The notes beneath the pieces were generated by a model that worked only from the letters and a program-made list of their open reading frames with translations, was not told the DNA's origin and searched no databases. Of a DNA stretch of 64,000 nt, positions 1-12,129 are shown in pieces. How positions within the stretch are numbered: position 1 is the stretch's first letter; each line of letters begins with the position of its first letter. The position numbers and the translations under genes were made by a program. Location of the stretch: NCBI GenBank assembly GCA_002118135.1, contig BDIU01000301.1:186001-250000 (forward strand), written 5' to 3'. Origin of the DNA: Trebouxia sp. TZW2008 (lineage: Eukaryota; Chlorophyta; Trebouxiophyceae; Trebouxiales; Trebouxiaceae).

Positions 1-249
1 CCACAGCTGCTTCCAAATCTGTGTCAGGAGTGGTCGCTGCGCTGCTTGTTGAGCTGTTGTTTGCAGTCATTGAATTGGGTGCACAGCCATGCTGATGACA
101 AAAGCTGCAATTGCAGTCATCCTTTGCAGCATTGTGCAAGGTCTTTACTTGGCTTTGCATGCACAAAGACTACATACATGCATTTGCTGTTGATGCTGGA
201 TCTTGACTCCAGTCAACTTGAGTCAGGTTTTGGGATTGTAGCCTTGCAC

Positions 250-759
250 CTTGATGTTTGGAGACGCTGGCAGAGCTTGCCAGGTGTTGGTCTTGACATC
301 ATAGCAGTGCAAGTCATTCAACCTGCCCTCTGCGCCACACCCTCCAAATATGTATAGCTTGCCAATGCTGCTGCTTGCTGATGCATGGTAGCTCCGAGGC
401 TGGGGTGCTGTGCCAGTTGCGTGCACTTCTGAGCACTCCATTGACTCAACATCAATTTTGAACAGGTCTCCCAAAGTGGTGTCTGCAAAGTGCACCCCAG
501 TACGGCCACCGAAGGTGAAGAGAGCTTTGCCGACTGCTGTCATGCTGTGACCAAGTCTGGGACCCATCACACTCCCTGAGAGCTCGCAACGACGCCAGCA
601 ACGACGTTTTGTATCGTATGCAAACAGGTCACCCGGCAGAGGTGTGCGAGCAACGAGCTCGCCACCAAACAAGTATAGGATATCGTCGATCGCAGCAAGA
701 GCATGGCTGCTTCTGGCACCGGGAACGGCGCCAGCATCCGGAACTTTCGACCACTGCAT
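250..759 (-). CDS. Kelch-repeat protein, nitrile-specifier-like, first exon (gene runs off left edge)
   Basis: First coding exon of a minus-strand gene. The 170 codons from the ATG at 759 hold three kelch blades, each with a YLFGG / FTFGG / YIFGG strand (roughly residues 29-33, 81-85 and 137-141) followed by the usual D-Y-D and W positions (AYDTKRRCW, CYDVKTNTW). The opening GARSSHALA and blade spacing resemble plant kelch proteins of the nitrile-specifier/thiocyanate-forming group, which have cytosolic beta-propellers. Family membership is clear; enzyme activity on glucosinolates is not implied in an alga. The exon ends at an AAG|GTGCAA donor at 250/249 in phase 0. A complete propeller needs more blades, so later exons should lie left of position 1. 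Confidence 0.75.
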
Positions 760-849
760 TGTCGAAACGACAGTTGAGACTTTAAACTTTTTTCGTGAAG
801 GAAGAGAATTTTACATGCGAATGCTGCTCGTCGCTGATCGCAGAAGGCC

Positions 850-2918
850 AAAAGGACCTGATCTGTAACTTTGAATGATTGAATGATACGGAGTGGTCAG
901 AATACGCTACGCGTATTTCTGCGAACGTGTAAACAAGACTTGCATACATGCTACAACATGCCGTCCAGCTTTCTGCGACTACTGCGACAGGAATACCCGG
1001 GAAAACAGTCTAAGGTAAAGTTAGTGTGGATCTCAACGTTGTTGCCGGGCATCAGCAGAACAGTCGAATCGGCCTCCATGCCTGAAACAGGCACTGCTGA
1101 CATTCGCCGCACTAGCCAGGGACCATCACCAACAAAAACGCTTCAGCTCAATCTCTCTCCTACTCACTCTGTTTCAGTGCTAAGCATGTCATGGCGGTCC
1201 AGCGTATCAGCATAAGCACCTCATCAAGCTGAACGAGCTTCAGAAGCACAGCCTGTGAAAGGCTGTGCATAGTTGAAGTGACGTGCCAGTATAGGACATC
1301 AGGAGGAAAGCGTGTCTGACAGCTTGACAGTGATATACCTGAGATAGCACGAACGAGCAGCCCAGAGCTCCTGACTGTCGCCCAGGCATATGACAGCTGC
1401 TTTTCATGCAAAGTGCAAGTGGATCCTCCTTTCAAGTTGTCAGATTTCCCAACTGGATACCACATGCATCAATTCTGTAGCTGCTTAATGTGGCAGAAAC
1501 TGTCTGCTGTGCTGGTCTGTGCCGTTTGCCAGCGAACAAGCCTGGCATATGGCATGGCTTGTTCATTGGGCTGAATGGCAAATGGCACCATGAGCATGCT
1601 GGGCTTAGGCAGTCATGGATTTCGAGTGACAGGACACAGATTAGCAATAGCACAAGCAATCAAACCAGTTGCAGCCTTGCTCACATGCAAGAGCAATTTG
1701 CCAAGCTTGCAGCAGCTGCTGATCTCATGTCTGTGTGCATTGTCTGCAGCTAGCCAAAAGTGATATGTGTCTTGCGCTACATGGATGCCCAGACATGGCA
1801 CAGTGCCCCAGCACGTTGCAGCTAAGCACGGCATCTGAAAGAGCAGACTGCAGCATCGCTGTGTGTCTACAGCTTCAAGTGTCAATGCGATACTTGCAGA
1901 CTGCTGGTGTGTAATGAACTGCTGAACAAGGTATGAAGCGGCTGAAAGGCATGGCAATGTCAGCTGGATACTTCTGCCAAACTGCATGATGGTGAACAAT
2001 GGTCTGGAGGAAGCAAACATGCCCATCTCTCAGAACCTGTTGTGCTGCTTGCAAAGTCTGGCCAAGTCAACTCTGCTTAATTTCACGTGCGCAGGCTGTG
2101 CATTAGCTTGTCACAACACCAACAGTTTGGACATCGTACACAAGCTGGTACAGGTGCACATCACAGCCCATGACAAGTAATCACAGGTTGTGTTGCGGTA
2201 CATTCAGGGTGGTGCATGAGCCCAAGGTTGGAGCCAAATGTTCTCACTGTCCTACTGGGTGGCGCCTGCTGTGTCATAGAGCTGCAAGTCACTTGTGATT
2301 GGCTATACATGAGTTGGCTCCCGTTGTAACTGCACAGCAATATTTGCTCTTTTAAGTGCAGCAGACAATCTGCACAGATTGTCTGCTGCATCCTTGTCAG
2401 CAGCTGTGGCGGCATGCATATAGTACCAATTTGCAATATGACAAACCACTTGTCATTTGATGCTCAGCGCTTGTGTTTTGCGCACCGCAGCGCGCAACTG
2501 TAGCCCTGAAGCAAATGACCCATTTAGGATGTAAGCAGCATCACAAGCATTAAAGTGGGAATTCGCGGAGCTCAGGTTTCACGAGCAGATGAATGTGCGA
2601 CAATTGCACTTAAACCGTGCGCCAGACTCTATCATGTCCTTCTGACTGAGTGACCACGACTGTCTGAGTAAGTGTTCAACTGTTTTTACTAAATTTGGGT
2701 CACATCATTCCCTGATGCCAGTACACTCAAACTGTAACCGTTTTAGCTCAGGATTGAGAGGCTCAGCAAGTGCTACGTTTGAGCAAAAATGAGAGCATCA
2801 GAGCGCCCAACGACATCTTTTAGTGCTTGCCCGTAGCTGCATTCTCTCACAAAAGGCAGACACTAGTGCTGCTCGCGGGCGCACTGGGTGACTGCAGCGC
2901 AAGCAATCTTGTTGATTT
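850..2918. other. Region without a recognisable gene
   Basis: No open frame here shows a recognisable domain or a run of phase-compatible exons. Sequence is TGCA-rich and CpG-poor like the introns elsewhere. The one clear structure is the palindrome at 2357-2390, listed separately. Confidence 0.5.
2357..2390. repeat. Perfect 16-bp inverted repeat with 2-bp spacer
   Basis: Left arm TGCAGCAGACAATCTG (2357-2372), spacer CA, right arm CAGATTGTCTGCTGCA (2375-2390). All 16 pairs match. It lies in the gene-free stretch between the kelch gene and the Ser/Pro-rich gene. No T-run follows, so a classical terminator is not indicated. Confidence 0.85.
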
Positions 2919-3911
2919 ATGGAGAGCAGCTCAGGGGACAGCCTCGCGGACGCTAAACGATACGTAAACGGTCAAGCATACCGGTGGGGTACTGGCTTGC
3001 GTCAGTGCCTTCAGTGCTTGTATTCAGTGTCAGTCTGTGCGGGCAATCACAGTCTGGATCCAGACTTTCACGCTTCGCTGCAGATGTCCTGGCTTGACCT
3101 CGGTAGGAGTGGGCGTCAATCAAGTTTGCGAGCGCAATTTGCAAGGCGCCTCGAAGCAGGTCTTGAGCAGGATTCACAGGCGTCGGTATGCTGGCGCGGT
3201 GAGCTGCAAAGTAAGCAAACGATACAACGAAACGTGATAGATACACCTGTATGGACAGGCGCTGGGGCTGCCTTTGCGTTCTGTTCTATGCTTGTCTGCG
3301 CCTGTGGCCTTCATCTCTTCAGCTGCTCTCGATTGTCTGATGTTCACGTCAGCACAAGCAACTGCAGAAGGACATCCTGCTCAGATACTTGGATAGGATA
3401 GGTTTACTCATATCAATTGCTTGGACTGCACAGGGTACTGATCAAACTCTCAGAAACAAAGGTTGCGGGCAGGCACGGCGCATATGCAGTGCATTTGCTC
3501 CATACAGACAGAAGCGACAGGTATGTGTTGCTCCATCAAATCCCATTCAGAACCACAATATAGTCTTATAAAACGCCATCGATTGCCTTCGGGTCATGCT
3601 GCACATGCATGAGTCATTCTCTTCAGCATAGATTCTTGTTTGACTTCTCAAGCTAGCTTTGCCTGCTTAATCTGGAAAATTGACTGCTTGATGTCTATGA
3701 ACGCTGACAAGCTGCTATCCATACATTTGTGAGAGTTTGTCTGCTCTCTGCTTCTGCAAACTTGTCTCTGTTCGTACTTCTGATGTTCAGCTTGTTTGGC
3801 AAATTTTAATGTCACAAACAATTTCCAGCTTGTCTTTCAACTTTCTATGCCACAGAGCATGTTCTGCTTCAGATTCTGTCTGTTCCGCTTGGATTCTGAT
3901 CTCTCTTTTGT

Positions 3912-5793
3912 GCAAGCAGCGCTGGCTTGGGATGCTACAAAAGCCAAGGTCGATAGGCTGCTGAGCTGCTGCACAATTGTCAGGTATGCTGAGCGCAATT
4001 TACCTCAACTCGCTGTTAAGGGCGACATTCACTGAGTTCACTTTGAGAGTGTTTTCAGAGCGTTTTGCCTGCTTCTGAGCTCTGTGAGTGCAGGAGATGC
4101 TGCTGGTTACCTTTTTCCCTGAATTTGTTGCTGTTACTGATTACAAAATCTCAACATTCCAGCTTGTAAATTTGCGCCCAACCCCATCATTGCAGTATTT
4201 GCCTCAATTCTCCATGCAAGGACTGAACTTGTGAATCAGCTGGCATTAAACGGTGACAGACAGTTAGAATCTTCCGACAGTCCCTGCTGACACATGTTGT
4301 CACATCATTTCTGTACTGTGGCTTGAGAACAGTGTAATACCTATATTAACTGCTCAATTGCTAATTCATGGACAGCATCACAGAAAGTCCTGCATATGTA
4401 TCATGTTCATGTACCATGCATGCACATCATGTATGTGTACCACGCACATGTACCATGCTGCAGTATGTGTGCAAGCTGGAAGACTGTCGACCCCTTCATG
4501 AGCTGAGCAAGTGTGCTGCCAACTGGCAGTCAGGCCAGCCTAGCCCATGTCAGGTATCTGACATTACCAACCAGATTTTGCGCTGTATTTTCTTTTTGTG
4601 GTGTTCTCTTTTTGTGGCACTCAATACAATGACAGTCTCAATGTATCAACGTCAGAAGTGGAATCAAGCACTGCATTCTGCAATGAATCTTCTGAGCATT
4701 TGTTTAGGGTTAGGGTTTACAGTTGATGGCTGATTGTTGATAATCTCAGTTCATTGTGTTTGGGTGCTTACAGGCAGGCATCAGCTGCCTGCTGAAGACT
4801 TTGGACGATGCATTCCAAGAACCTGTGTCCCCTACCCTGTCTGAGGTTGAGCCAGCAGCAGCAGCAGCAGCAGCAGCAGCCTTCCACGTTTCATTTCCAG
4901 CGGCATGGGCAAAGGCGCCCTCAGCTTTTTTGTCAGTCGATGAGCTGACAAAGACACCTCATGCAGAAGCACTTGACGCAGCAACAGTACCTGAAATGCC
5001 TACAGCAATCATGCAGTCCCTACACTTGCTTCCACAAGCAAGCTTTCAAAACTCAGTGCAAACTAACATCTATGCAGTCCCCTGTCCACCTCGACGCATG
5101 CCAGCATCGACAACATGGGGCAGCACAGCATCAGGTAACAGCACCTCAGACAGCTTCAGTTGCGACTCTGACTCAAGGGCAGTTCCCCACAGCCCTGCAC
5201 AGTCAAGTGGGGCTGTTCCCAACAGCCCTATCTTGTCAAGTAGGGTTGTTCCTAACAGCCCTGCCCCATTGATCAGGGCTGTTCCCAGCAGCCCTGCCTC
5301 ATTGACAAGGGCTGTTCCAATCAGGCCCATTTCTAGAATGCCAGGCTTGTCCAGTGTCTACCAAGCACAGAGTCCAACAGCTCTATACCAAGCTTTGGCA
5401 GAGCATTCCAGTCTTCATGGTCCCTCTGCGCCTTGCAAGTCAGCATCAAAGGGGTCTAACTGCTTGGCAGTCCCAGTCAGCTGCAGCACGGCACAGACTC
5501 TGGGGTCCCCAGCACCTGTCCTTGGGGGTGTGGGGGATTGGCAAGCAGCCAGTGCATCAGCTTGTTTTCAGGCAGGCTGGTCAGTCCCTCAAGCTCTTTC
5601 AAGTCAGATTTCCACAGCTGAACAGCACTTGTTCATGCTGAGCAAGCTGCGCAAGCCTATTCATTCCCCACAGGAGCTGTTGACCAGGCTAGACAACATG
5701 TGCAGTGGAGATAGCAATGGTCCAGCAGAAGACAACAACTTATCCAGATCAGCATACTCAGCTTCTGCTGAAGTCGCAATTTTACAGTGCTGA
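3912..5793 (+). CDS. Unrecognised Ser/Pro-rich protein with 11-residue VPxSP repeats (partial model)
   Basis: I do not recognise this protein. Two exons join in phase 0: one around 4462-4556, preceded by CTGCAG and ended by CAG|GTATCT, and a long last exon from about 4772 (after TTACAG) to the stop at 5791-5793. A possible earlier exon around 3915-3982 (codes LAWDATKAKVDRLLSCC) has not been linked in phase, and the true start is unknown; an ATG at 2919 is one candidate. The last exon has a nine-Ala run, then at about 5179-5345 five 11-residue units of the form AVPxSPAxxxx, then a Ser-rich stretch and a leucine-rich end (LSKLRKPIHSPQELLTRLD). The repeated SP pairs suggest a disordered region open to proline-directed kinases; this is inference. 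Confidence 0.5.
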
Positions 5794-7512
5794 AATGTGG
5801 ATCGTCAAGCCAATTTTGCACTCAAGACGCAGCAAATCTACCATTTTACTGCAGCAGGCAAACTACCTGATGCTGCCCTTCAACTGAATCTCTGACCAGC
5901 TTGATTGGTCTACAGGCGTCTGAAATCACTATAACATAAGGTTTTTGTGCTAAGCGTCAACGAGTGTCTTTCCTTGGCCATCAACCCATTACTATGTCAC
6001 AGCCCTGTGCTAGCTACTATTTGCTAGCATTGAGTGCTGCCTCAAGTCATGTTCACCAGTTGGCTCGAGAGTTCTGAGTCAAGCGATTTGGGATCAGCCT
6101 CCCTTGGTCAAAGAAACTCAGAGTGTGTTCAATCAAGCAGACAGTGGCGGGAGCATTTTCCTGCCACTACATTTACCTGTGCTCAATTTTGGCTAACCAC
6201 GTTCTGAGTGTAATCTGTGACGTAATACATAAGAGTCCAATTGGAAACCAGCGTTGTTATAATTCATTTGCTCACAGGAGGGCACAGTTGTGAGGGTTGT
6301 GTGGGCCGTGGCATATTGCCTTTCAGTCTGAAAATTTGCTTGCATATTTACAAAATACAATCACAGAGTGATCTCTAGCTGTAATTTAGAGTTTCTGTAG
6401 TGTTGATTGCAATTCATTTCAAGCCTTTTTTGGCAAGCATTTTGCTGGAGAGGTTACTTCAGCTGGACTATATGATGATTCAAATGAAGTTAGCGCAGAA
6501 ATGCATCTACGTAGCAATTATTGAGGGGTGACAGACAACATCATGCAAGACAAGCCTGCTTTATTAGCAGCAGCTACTATGTGACTCCGTTGTGGTTAGT
6601 CTGCTTCTGTTTATAGAGGCTTTTGTCCGACAGTGTCACCATGGCGAAGAATCTCTTGTTTTTTCTTTTCTGTTTGTTCCATCAGAAGGACTCAGATTTC
6701 CTTTCCAGCATATTTCCAGCTGATCCAAACCACTTAGCAAGTTCCATGCTGTCTCGCGTGATCTCAAGCGTCCATTGCTAACTGGAGTACGCTGTAGCTT
6801 TGTGCATGCAGCAGGCCTACTTTGTTGATTATCATTCAGCTTTGCGCTCTGTGGCAACTTCAATCGGTTGATGTCAACGACAAACAATGTTTGGTATCGC
6901 GCAAGACATTCAAGTACCGCACTGCTTTTAATGTTCATCAGCTCCTAATGACTGTATGCGTGACTGCATCATGACAGCTGCATCAACATGATGACTTACT
7001 GAAATCATTTTGAACAGTCAATCATTAACTTGAGCTCAAGAGGAGCATCTCCTGGAGGTCTCCAAAGGCTGATTGAAGCCAGTTTGACGCATGCTGCGCA
7101 ATCTATCAAGGGCCGTCTGCAGGGCCAAAAGCTTACTTGCTTTCCTCATCAGGCAGTACAATCTAGAATGCAAGTTGAGTCAGCAATCTCTCGACCCTGT
7201 TAGGGTTGCGAGGTTTGAACGGCTGCCACTTAGTAATATTGGCACCTTTCCAACCTGCAGCAGCAGCATCTGTCTGCCATTGTAGCGATATTTGCGAAAG
7301 CAGCCACCGGCAAGCACTCTCTGCGACCCTTCCCAACCCCTGTCGCCGTCTCAAGCGGGTTCAGGCGTGCGGTATAGCGAGCAACACCTCGTCCTCGTCA
7401 CTGCATGTTCTACACAGTGTAGTCCGCGACAGACAAGCCGATAAAATAGCGGAGCAGTCGGTATTCCTGTGCGAAGCTCGCTGCTGCGTTTTGCATCCAG
7501 AGAGGCACAAAG
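5794..7512. other. Gene-free interval upstream of the SPX-RING gene
   Basis: No supported coding sequence. CpG content rises from about 7160 toward the ATG at 7513, consistent with a promoter region for the SPX-RING gene. Confidence 0.5.
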
Positions 7513-10500
7513 ATGGGGTTCCCTAGCTACATGGACGAGGTTGACCGAAGCGCACCTTTGCCCTTTCAAGGAAAGTTTCTCAAGTATCATGACATGAAAG
7601 ACAGACTCAAGGTTCTCGTCGACTTGCAATCAGCCAAGGAGAAAGAAAACGGCGAGCAGGCGTTCCTTTCAGACCTGCAGGTGCAAGTGCGGGAAGTCAA
7701 CAGGTACGAAGATGCGCTCGTTTCGCCGCTAGCAGCGAGTATCAAACATATCGAGCCGTTGCCGAACATGCAGGCTTTTCGAAGTCACAGCGCAGAAGCT
7801 TGCGGCCTCACAAACAGCCACACAGCGTAAGAATGCGGGACGCCTGGCTCGACACTTTAAGCTGTCGGTGCTTGCCAGTATGACCGCCTCAGGCAAAGAG
7901 AAAAGGCAGCAAGCAGTAAGTCTTCCTCAACAAGTCCAGCTCAAGTCCACTTTGAGACCTCAAAGTTTTCTGAGTGCATGCAATATATGCTGTCTTGAAA
8001 GTGGCAGACACAGCGACAGAGCTTTTGACTGCACGCTGAGCTAAAGTTTTACCCCTGCAGGATAGGCAACTTGCAGATGATGCACATTGGTGCCGAGAGT
8101 ATGCCAAAATAAATGCAGTGGCGTTGCGCAAAATTCTGGAACAGCATGACAAGCTGTTGCATAACAACAATGGTCAACATCTACTACAGGTGCTTTTCTT
8201 TGTCTCTTGTGATGTCCACGACTTTCATCACATACGTTTGTGGTTCTCCTAATGTCTAGTCCTCCCACCACACATTCATTACAGACAATACACACTGGCA
8301 AGCACTGCAGATCTATTGTTGTCGCCATGGCTTCTGCATATGACAGCTAGCTATCTACATCAACCAACGCAGTGACTATCCTGCATGAAGCATCAGTGTC
8401 ACTCATCATTCACAAATACAGCACATAGCTTGACACAGGAGCTTGCAAAACCGTGTCGCTGATGATCACCACCTTCTGCTGCACCAGCACTTTGTGAATG
8501 TGCGCGCTGCACTGCTTGCAGCTTTGCTGCAGATGTAAGTGCTGCAGCACTTGCACGTCTGCAGCAGGCTTCTGCAGGACTCACAGCATGCACTGTTTTG
8601 CTGTTTTCTTCCGTCGCTCTCTTCAGCAATTTCTTGCAGGCCAGGCTCTCAATGCTTCTAGAATTTGCACGTGTGTCCTTCCTGTCGATGTGTGAGTTCA
8701 CAACAAGGCACGTGCTGTGGTCATTACAACAAGTCATCACAACTAGTCACCACAACAAATCATCACAACAAGTCATCACAACAAGTTACCACAACAAGTC
8801 ATCACAGTAAGTCACATGCCGTGGTAGTCAAACCCAAACAACTCGAAGGCATAAAGTTCCCAGGCTTGATCCTACTGGTCGTTGCTTTGTAGGCCTGCTG
8901 GGATGACAACTTCAATGGACGACACATGTTCCAGCGGACAGACTTTCTGCATTCACCTTTGCTGGATGAGTTGAAGGCACTTGAGACCAGAGTGCAGGCA
9001 GAGTTTGCTGTCAATGTGCCATCTGCGCTAGTCGTTGACAGGTACAGCAATCGTCTCAGCGCATGGCTGCTGTTAGGCCCTTGCCATAAGAGGCCTCAAA
9101 TCGCAAGTGCTGCACACTCTAGCAATGGTGATTGCTGCATGATGAATGTGCACCTTTCCATGTGCCTTGTGACTTGCATCTGACATTTGCCTCTGAAAAT
9201 GTCGATCGGCAACACATTGTGTATTGCGCTACAGATGTCATTGAGGTGTCTCTGTGCATCTCACTGTTGCAGCCATTGTATATCTCACCAGCACTATCAA
9301 GAGCACACACCTGCCTCTCATGCTTTGCGCCACTGCATAATCAACACCGTCACATTGCTGAGCATGCAGCTTGAATGTCTTCAATGACTTGATACAATGG
9401 TGCCATCCCTGATGAAAGGTCTGCTGCAATGCATGCTGCAAGATGGCTGCACAGGTCAAAGGTCTGTGGTGTTTTGATACCCAATGCAAGGGCTGGACAG
9501 AACGTCCAGATAGAGAGCTTGCTGTAAATGTTGCTGCCCAGGCTGAATGATCTTGAGGGTATGCAAATCTGGAGCCATGCAACGCTACCCCTTGATGAAT
9601 ATCAATCAATTTACTATGCAAAGCTTGCTGCAATGCTGTTGTACAGGCTGAAGAAGTTTGATGAAGCCACTGGTTACGTAGCGCAGCCTTAAGACATCAA
9701 AGAGCACAGGGACAATGGCTTGAATGTCAAAAGAACAGAGTGACAAGTTTGCTATATCAGTTGAATCATCTTATCAGTCTATCACACGTCCGTGACTCGT
9801 GCATACTAAATGTTATATTACAGACCTGTGACAATGTCATTGTACAGGCTGAAGAAGTTTGATGAAGCCACTGGGCACGTAGCGCAGCCTGGAGACATTG
9901 ATGAGCACACAGACAATGGCCTTAACATCAATAGAACAGGCCATGTGCACCAAGCAGCAAGGCAGGACAATGTGTTCCATTGGTTGGATGGCATTCAGCA
10001 GGATGGCCCTACTGAGGGTAAGACCAAAGCATGAGATTCCTGTTGCATCATGTTGAATATACTCAGCCATCAACTATCTCATTTTGCCGCATGATGCCAT
10101 ATGTCAAAGACATGGTCTGCACGCTATTGCCACAGGTGCTGAGTTCAGTCACAGTGGTCTTCTCCAACTTGACTGGGGGTCTTGCAATATGCGTGCGTGT
10201 GCGCGTGCGTGTGTGTATGTGCGTGCACTAGCAGTAGCAAGGCTCAAGCATTGCCTGCATGTTGGCTGCCTTGCCCTGTCCTCTGAACCCTTTGGTTTTC
10301 TTTTGAGGCAAGCGATCAGTCAAGGATTTCTGCATGCTTCATCCCAACCCCAACATGCTGTACAGCATCACACGCCATTGCATCCTGCCTCTGCAACATG
10401 GCTTCAGACACACATCCAGTTGATTGTATGATGTGCTTCCAACTCTTCAGCGCATCTGAGCACCACATCGAGGGCGTTGACCACATGGAAGCATCTGTAA

Positions 10501-12129
10501 AGTCAATGCTTGCATGATGTTCTGACGTGGGTCTAAACCCTGCAGAAGGGGCCCAAGGGGAGGCACTGTTTGGGGCAGACAACTGGTCTGGAGCCCCAGT
10601 GCTGACTAAAGCCTCCATGAGCCTGAAGAAGAACAAGGCGGCTGTCATGGAAGATGACGAAGTTGATGACTTCGACTGGACCTGCCAAGGCTGTCTGGTG
10701 AGTAATCTCATGACATTAGTGATACCTGACAGCTTGGTTTCACTAGCTTGTGGTGTTGGACTGGTCTGTCACAGCTCGAGTGTTGTCCAATATGGTGACA
10801 TGTGACAGCTTGGGTCTCCTTGCTTGTGACTGGCTTGCAATTCATGAACTGGTTTAGCCCAGATAAAGCACATATATGCAATTTGGTTAACCCTCAGAGA
10901 TGGGCTCTGAGTGATTGTAGTGACACATTAAGCAATTGACAATCTTGTGCACCTGTTTGGAACATCTTTGCCATGGCAGGCTTTGTGTACCTGCCCTTCT
11001 CGTTCCAGTGGGCCAGCTTCTCAATAGATCAGTAATGGGTTATGCTGAGCAGCAGGCCAATATGCAACACATGGAGAAAGTTGATAAAGCTTTTGCTTTG
11101 CCACTGCAGAACATCCTATACTGCTCATTTGGGCTGCAGTGCAATTGCAAAGTTTGCTAGATCTGCACTCATGTTTGGCATGGCAACAGCCTTAGGACGA
11201 CCAGTGAAGCTGCTGGCAGCCTCCTGACATTGCAAGAGTTCTTATTGGTCTGCTGTAGAATGCTGTAGTGCCCATGTGGGCTGAAGTGCGGTCATGAACT
11301 GTGCAAGATCTAGGCCGTCGGATGCGCTGGCTTGGCAACAAAGTTGCAAGGATCTGGGACATTCAGAATTGACAGCATCTTTTTCTGCCTGCTGCAGAAC
11401 ATCTTGTACTGCCCATTTGGGCTGAAGTGTGGCCATGAGCTTTGCAAGATCTGTGCCCTCAGATGTGCTGGCATGGCAACAGCCCTAGGGGACCCAGTGA
11501 AGCTGCTGGCAAACTGTCCTAAGCAGGCCAAGTGCCCTGAATGCCAGCAGCAAGGCATGTTTGAAGGAATCATTTACCTGAATCAAGTTGACCAGATGGT
11601 CAGAGAACGGTACGCTTGCAAATGCTTCTCTAGTATAATGGCACTTCTTGAGCGGAACACAACAGTGGGTGCATTTGATGAGCTCAACCACATCATATTT
11701 GCTGTCAGGATGGAGTCTAGTTGACAGCTTGGGTCTGTGCTGCAGCATTTTTCAGTGGCGTGGTGTGTACTTTCTGTGTGTGATCATGGTGTATGTACTG
11801 CTTGTGCTAGGGCTGACTGCTGCCTGTCATGCTATTCCATTCGACTCTCATCCCCCACAGGACATGGAGGGCAGCATTGCAGACTTGCCCATGTGCTCGC
11901 CATTGCAGTGCACAGCATCTGACAAATGGCAGCATTGCGCAGTCAATCAACATTTCACAATGCTGCAGCTTCATCATGGCAGCTTTGAACAGTCCCTCAC
12001 ACAAAGCTTGTCTGCAGGTTTCCTGTGCAATGGCTCGGCAGACAAGCCGATGACAAGCAGCGCACAGCCATTCTGACAGAACTCCACTACTCAAATGAAC
12101 CATCAGGCGGTTTCTCCTACGGGTTGTGA
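7513..12129 (+). CDS. NLA: SPX-RING E3 ubiquitin ligase, NLA/BAH1-like, 8 exons, 418 aa
   Basis: Exons 7513-7703, 7774-7915, 8061-8189, 8893-9041, 9848-10017, 10546-10697, 11398-11609, 12018-12129; all phases agree and give 418 residues. The N-terminus is an SPX domain: GKFLKYHDMKDRLK near residues 20-33, VREVNR near 59-64 and the inositol-polyphosphate-binding helix YAKINAVALRKILEQHDK near 125-142. The C-terminal part is a C3HC4 RING: C307-x2-C310, C322-x-H324-x2-C327-x2-C330, C357-x2-C360, split by an intron after the first cysteine pair. SPX plus RING in this order defines plant NLA/BAH1, which ubiquitinates phosphate and nitrate transporters at the plasma membrane; that role here is inferred. 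The acidic linker before the RING matches the family layout. Exons 5 and 7 have decayed tandem copies just upstream. Confidence 0.93.
8731..8814 (+). repeat. 13-bp minisatellite in SPX-RING intron 3
   Basis: About six head-to-tail units of AAGTCATCACAAC with small changes. The 13-bp period is not a multiple of three, in keeping with a non-coding intron position. Confidence 0.85.
9647..9755 (+). pseudogene. Pseudo-exon: decayed copy of SPX-RING exon 5
   Basis: Matches the start of exon 5 (9848) including its GTACAG acceptor 201 bp upstream of the working copy. The first 34 bases are nearly identical; an in-frame TAA (in CAGCCTTAAGAC) replaces the CCTGGAGAC of the working exon, and no donor is kept. 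Confidence 0.85.
11110..11230 (+). pseudogene. Pseudo-exon 1: decayed copy of the SPX-RING RING exon
   Basis: Copy of exon 7 (11398) with its CTGCAG acceptor, 288 bp upstream. It has lost the CGHEL part of the zinc site by deletion and has an in-frame TAG after the residual cysteine (TGCTAGATC). Confidence 0.88.
11259..11350 (+). pseudogene. Pseudo-exon 2: decayed copy of the SPX-RING RING exon
   Basis: Second copy of exon 7, 139 bp upstream of the working exon and 149 bp downstream of pseudo-exon 1. CGHELCK is still readable, but the next codons are ATC TAG, and the copy fades out after GGCTTGGCAACA. Confidence 0.88.

Noticed and set aside
2919..3401. 160-codon frame starting MESSSGDSLADAKRY
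   Set aside because: The first ~20 codons could be a first exon, but the rest has no domain and no linked splice sites; kept only as a possible start of the Ser/Pro-rich gene.
4700..4720. TTTAGGGTTAGGGTTT, resembling plant telomere repeat
   Set aside because: Only about two units, inside an intron of an apparent gene; chance or a minor interstitial trace.
10185..10235. GTGCGTGTGCGCGTGCGTGTGTATG run in SPX-RING intron 5
   Set aside because: Ordinary GT dinucleotide-type microsatellite.
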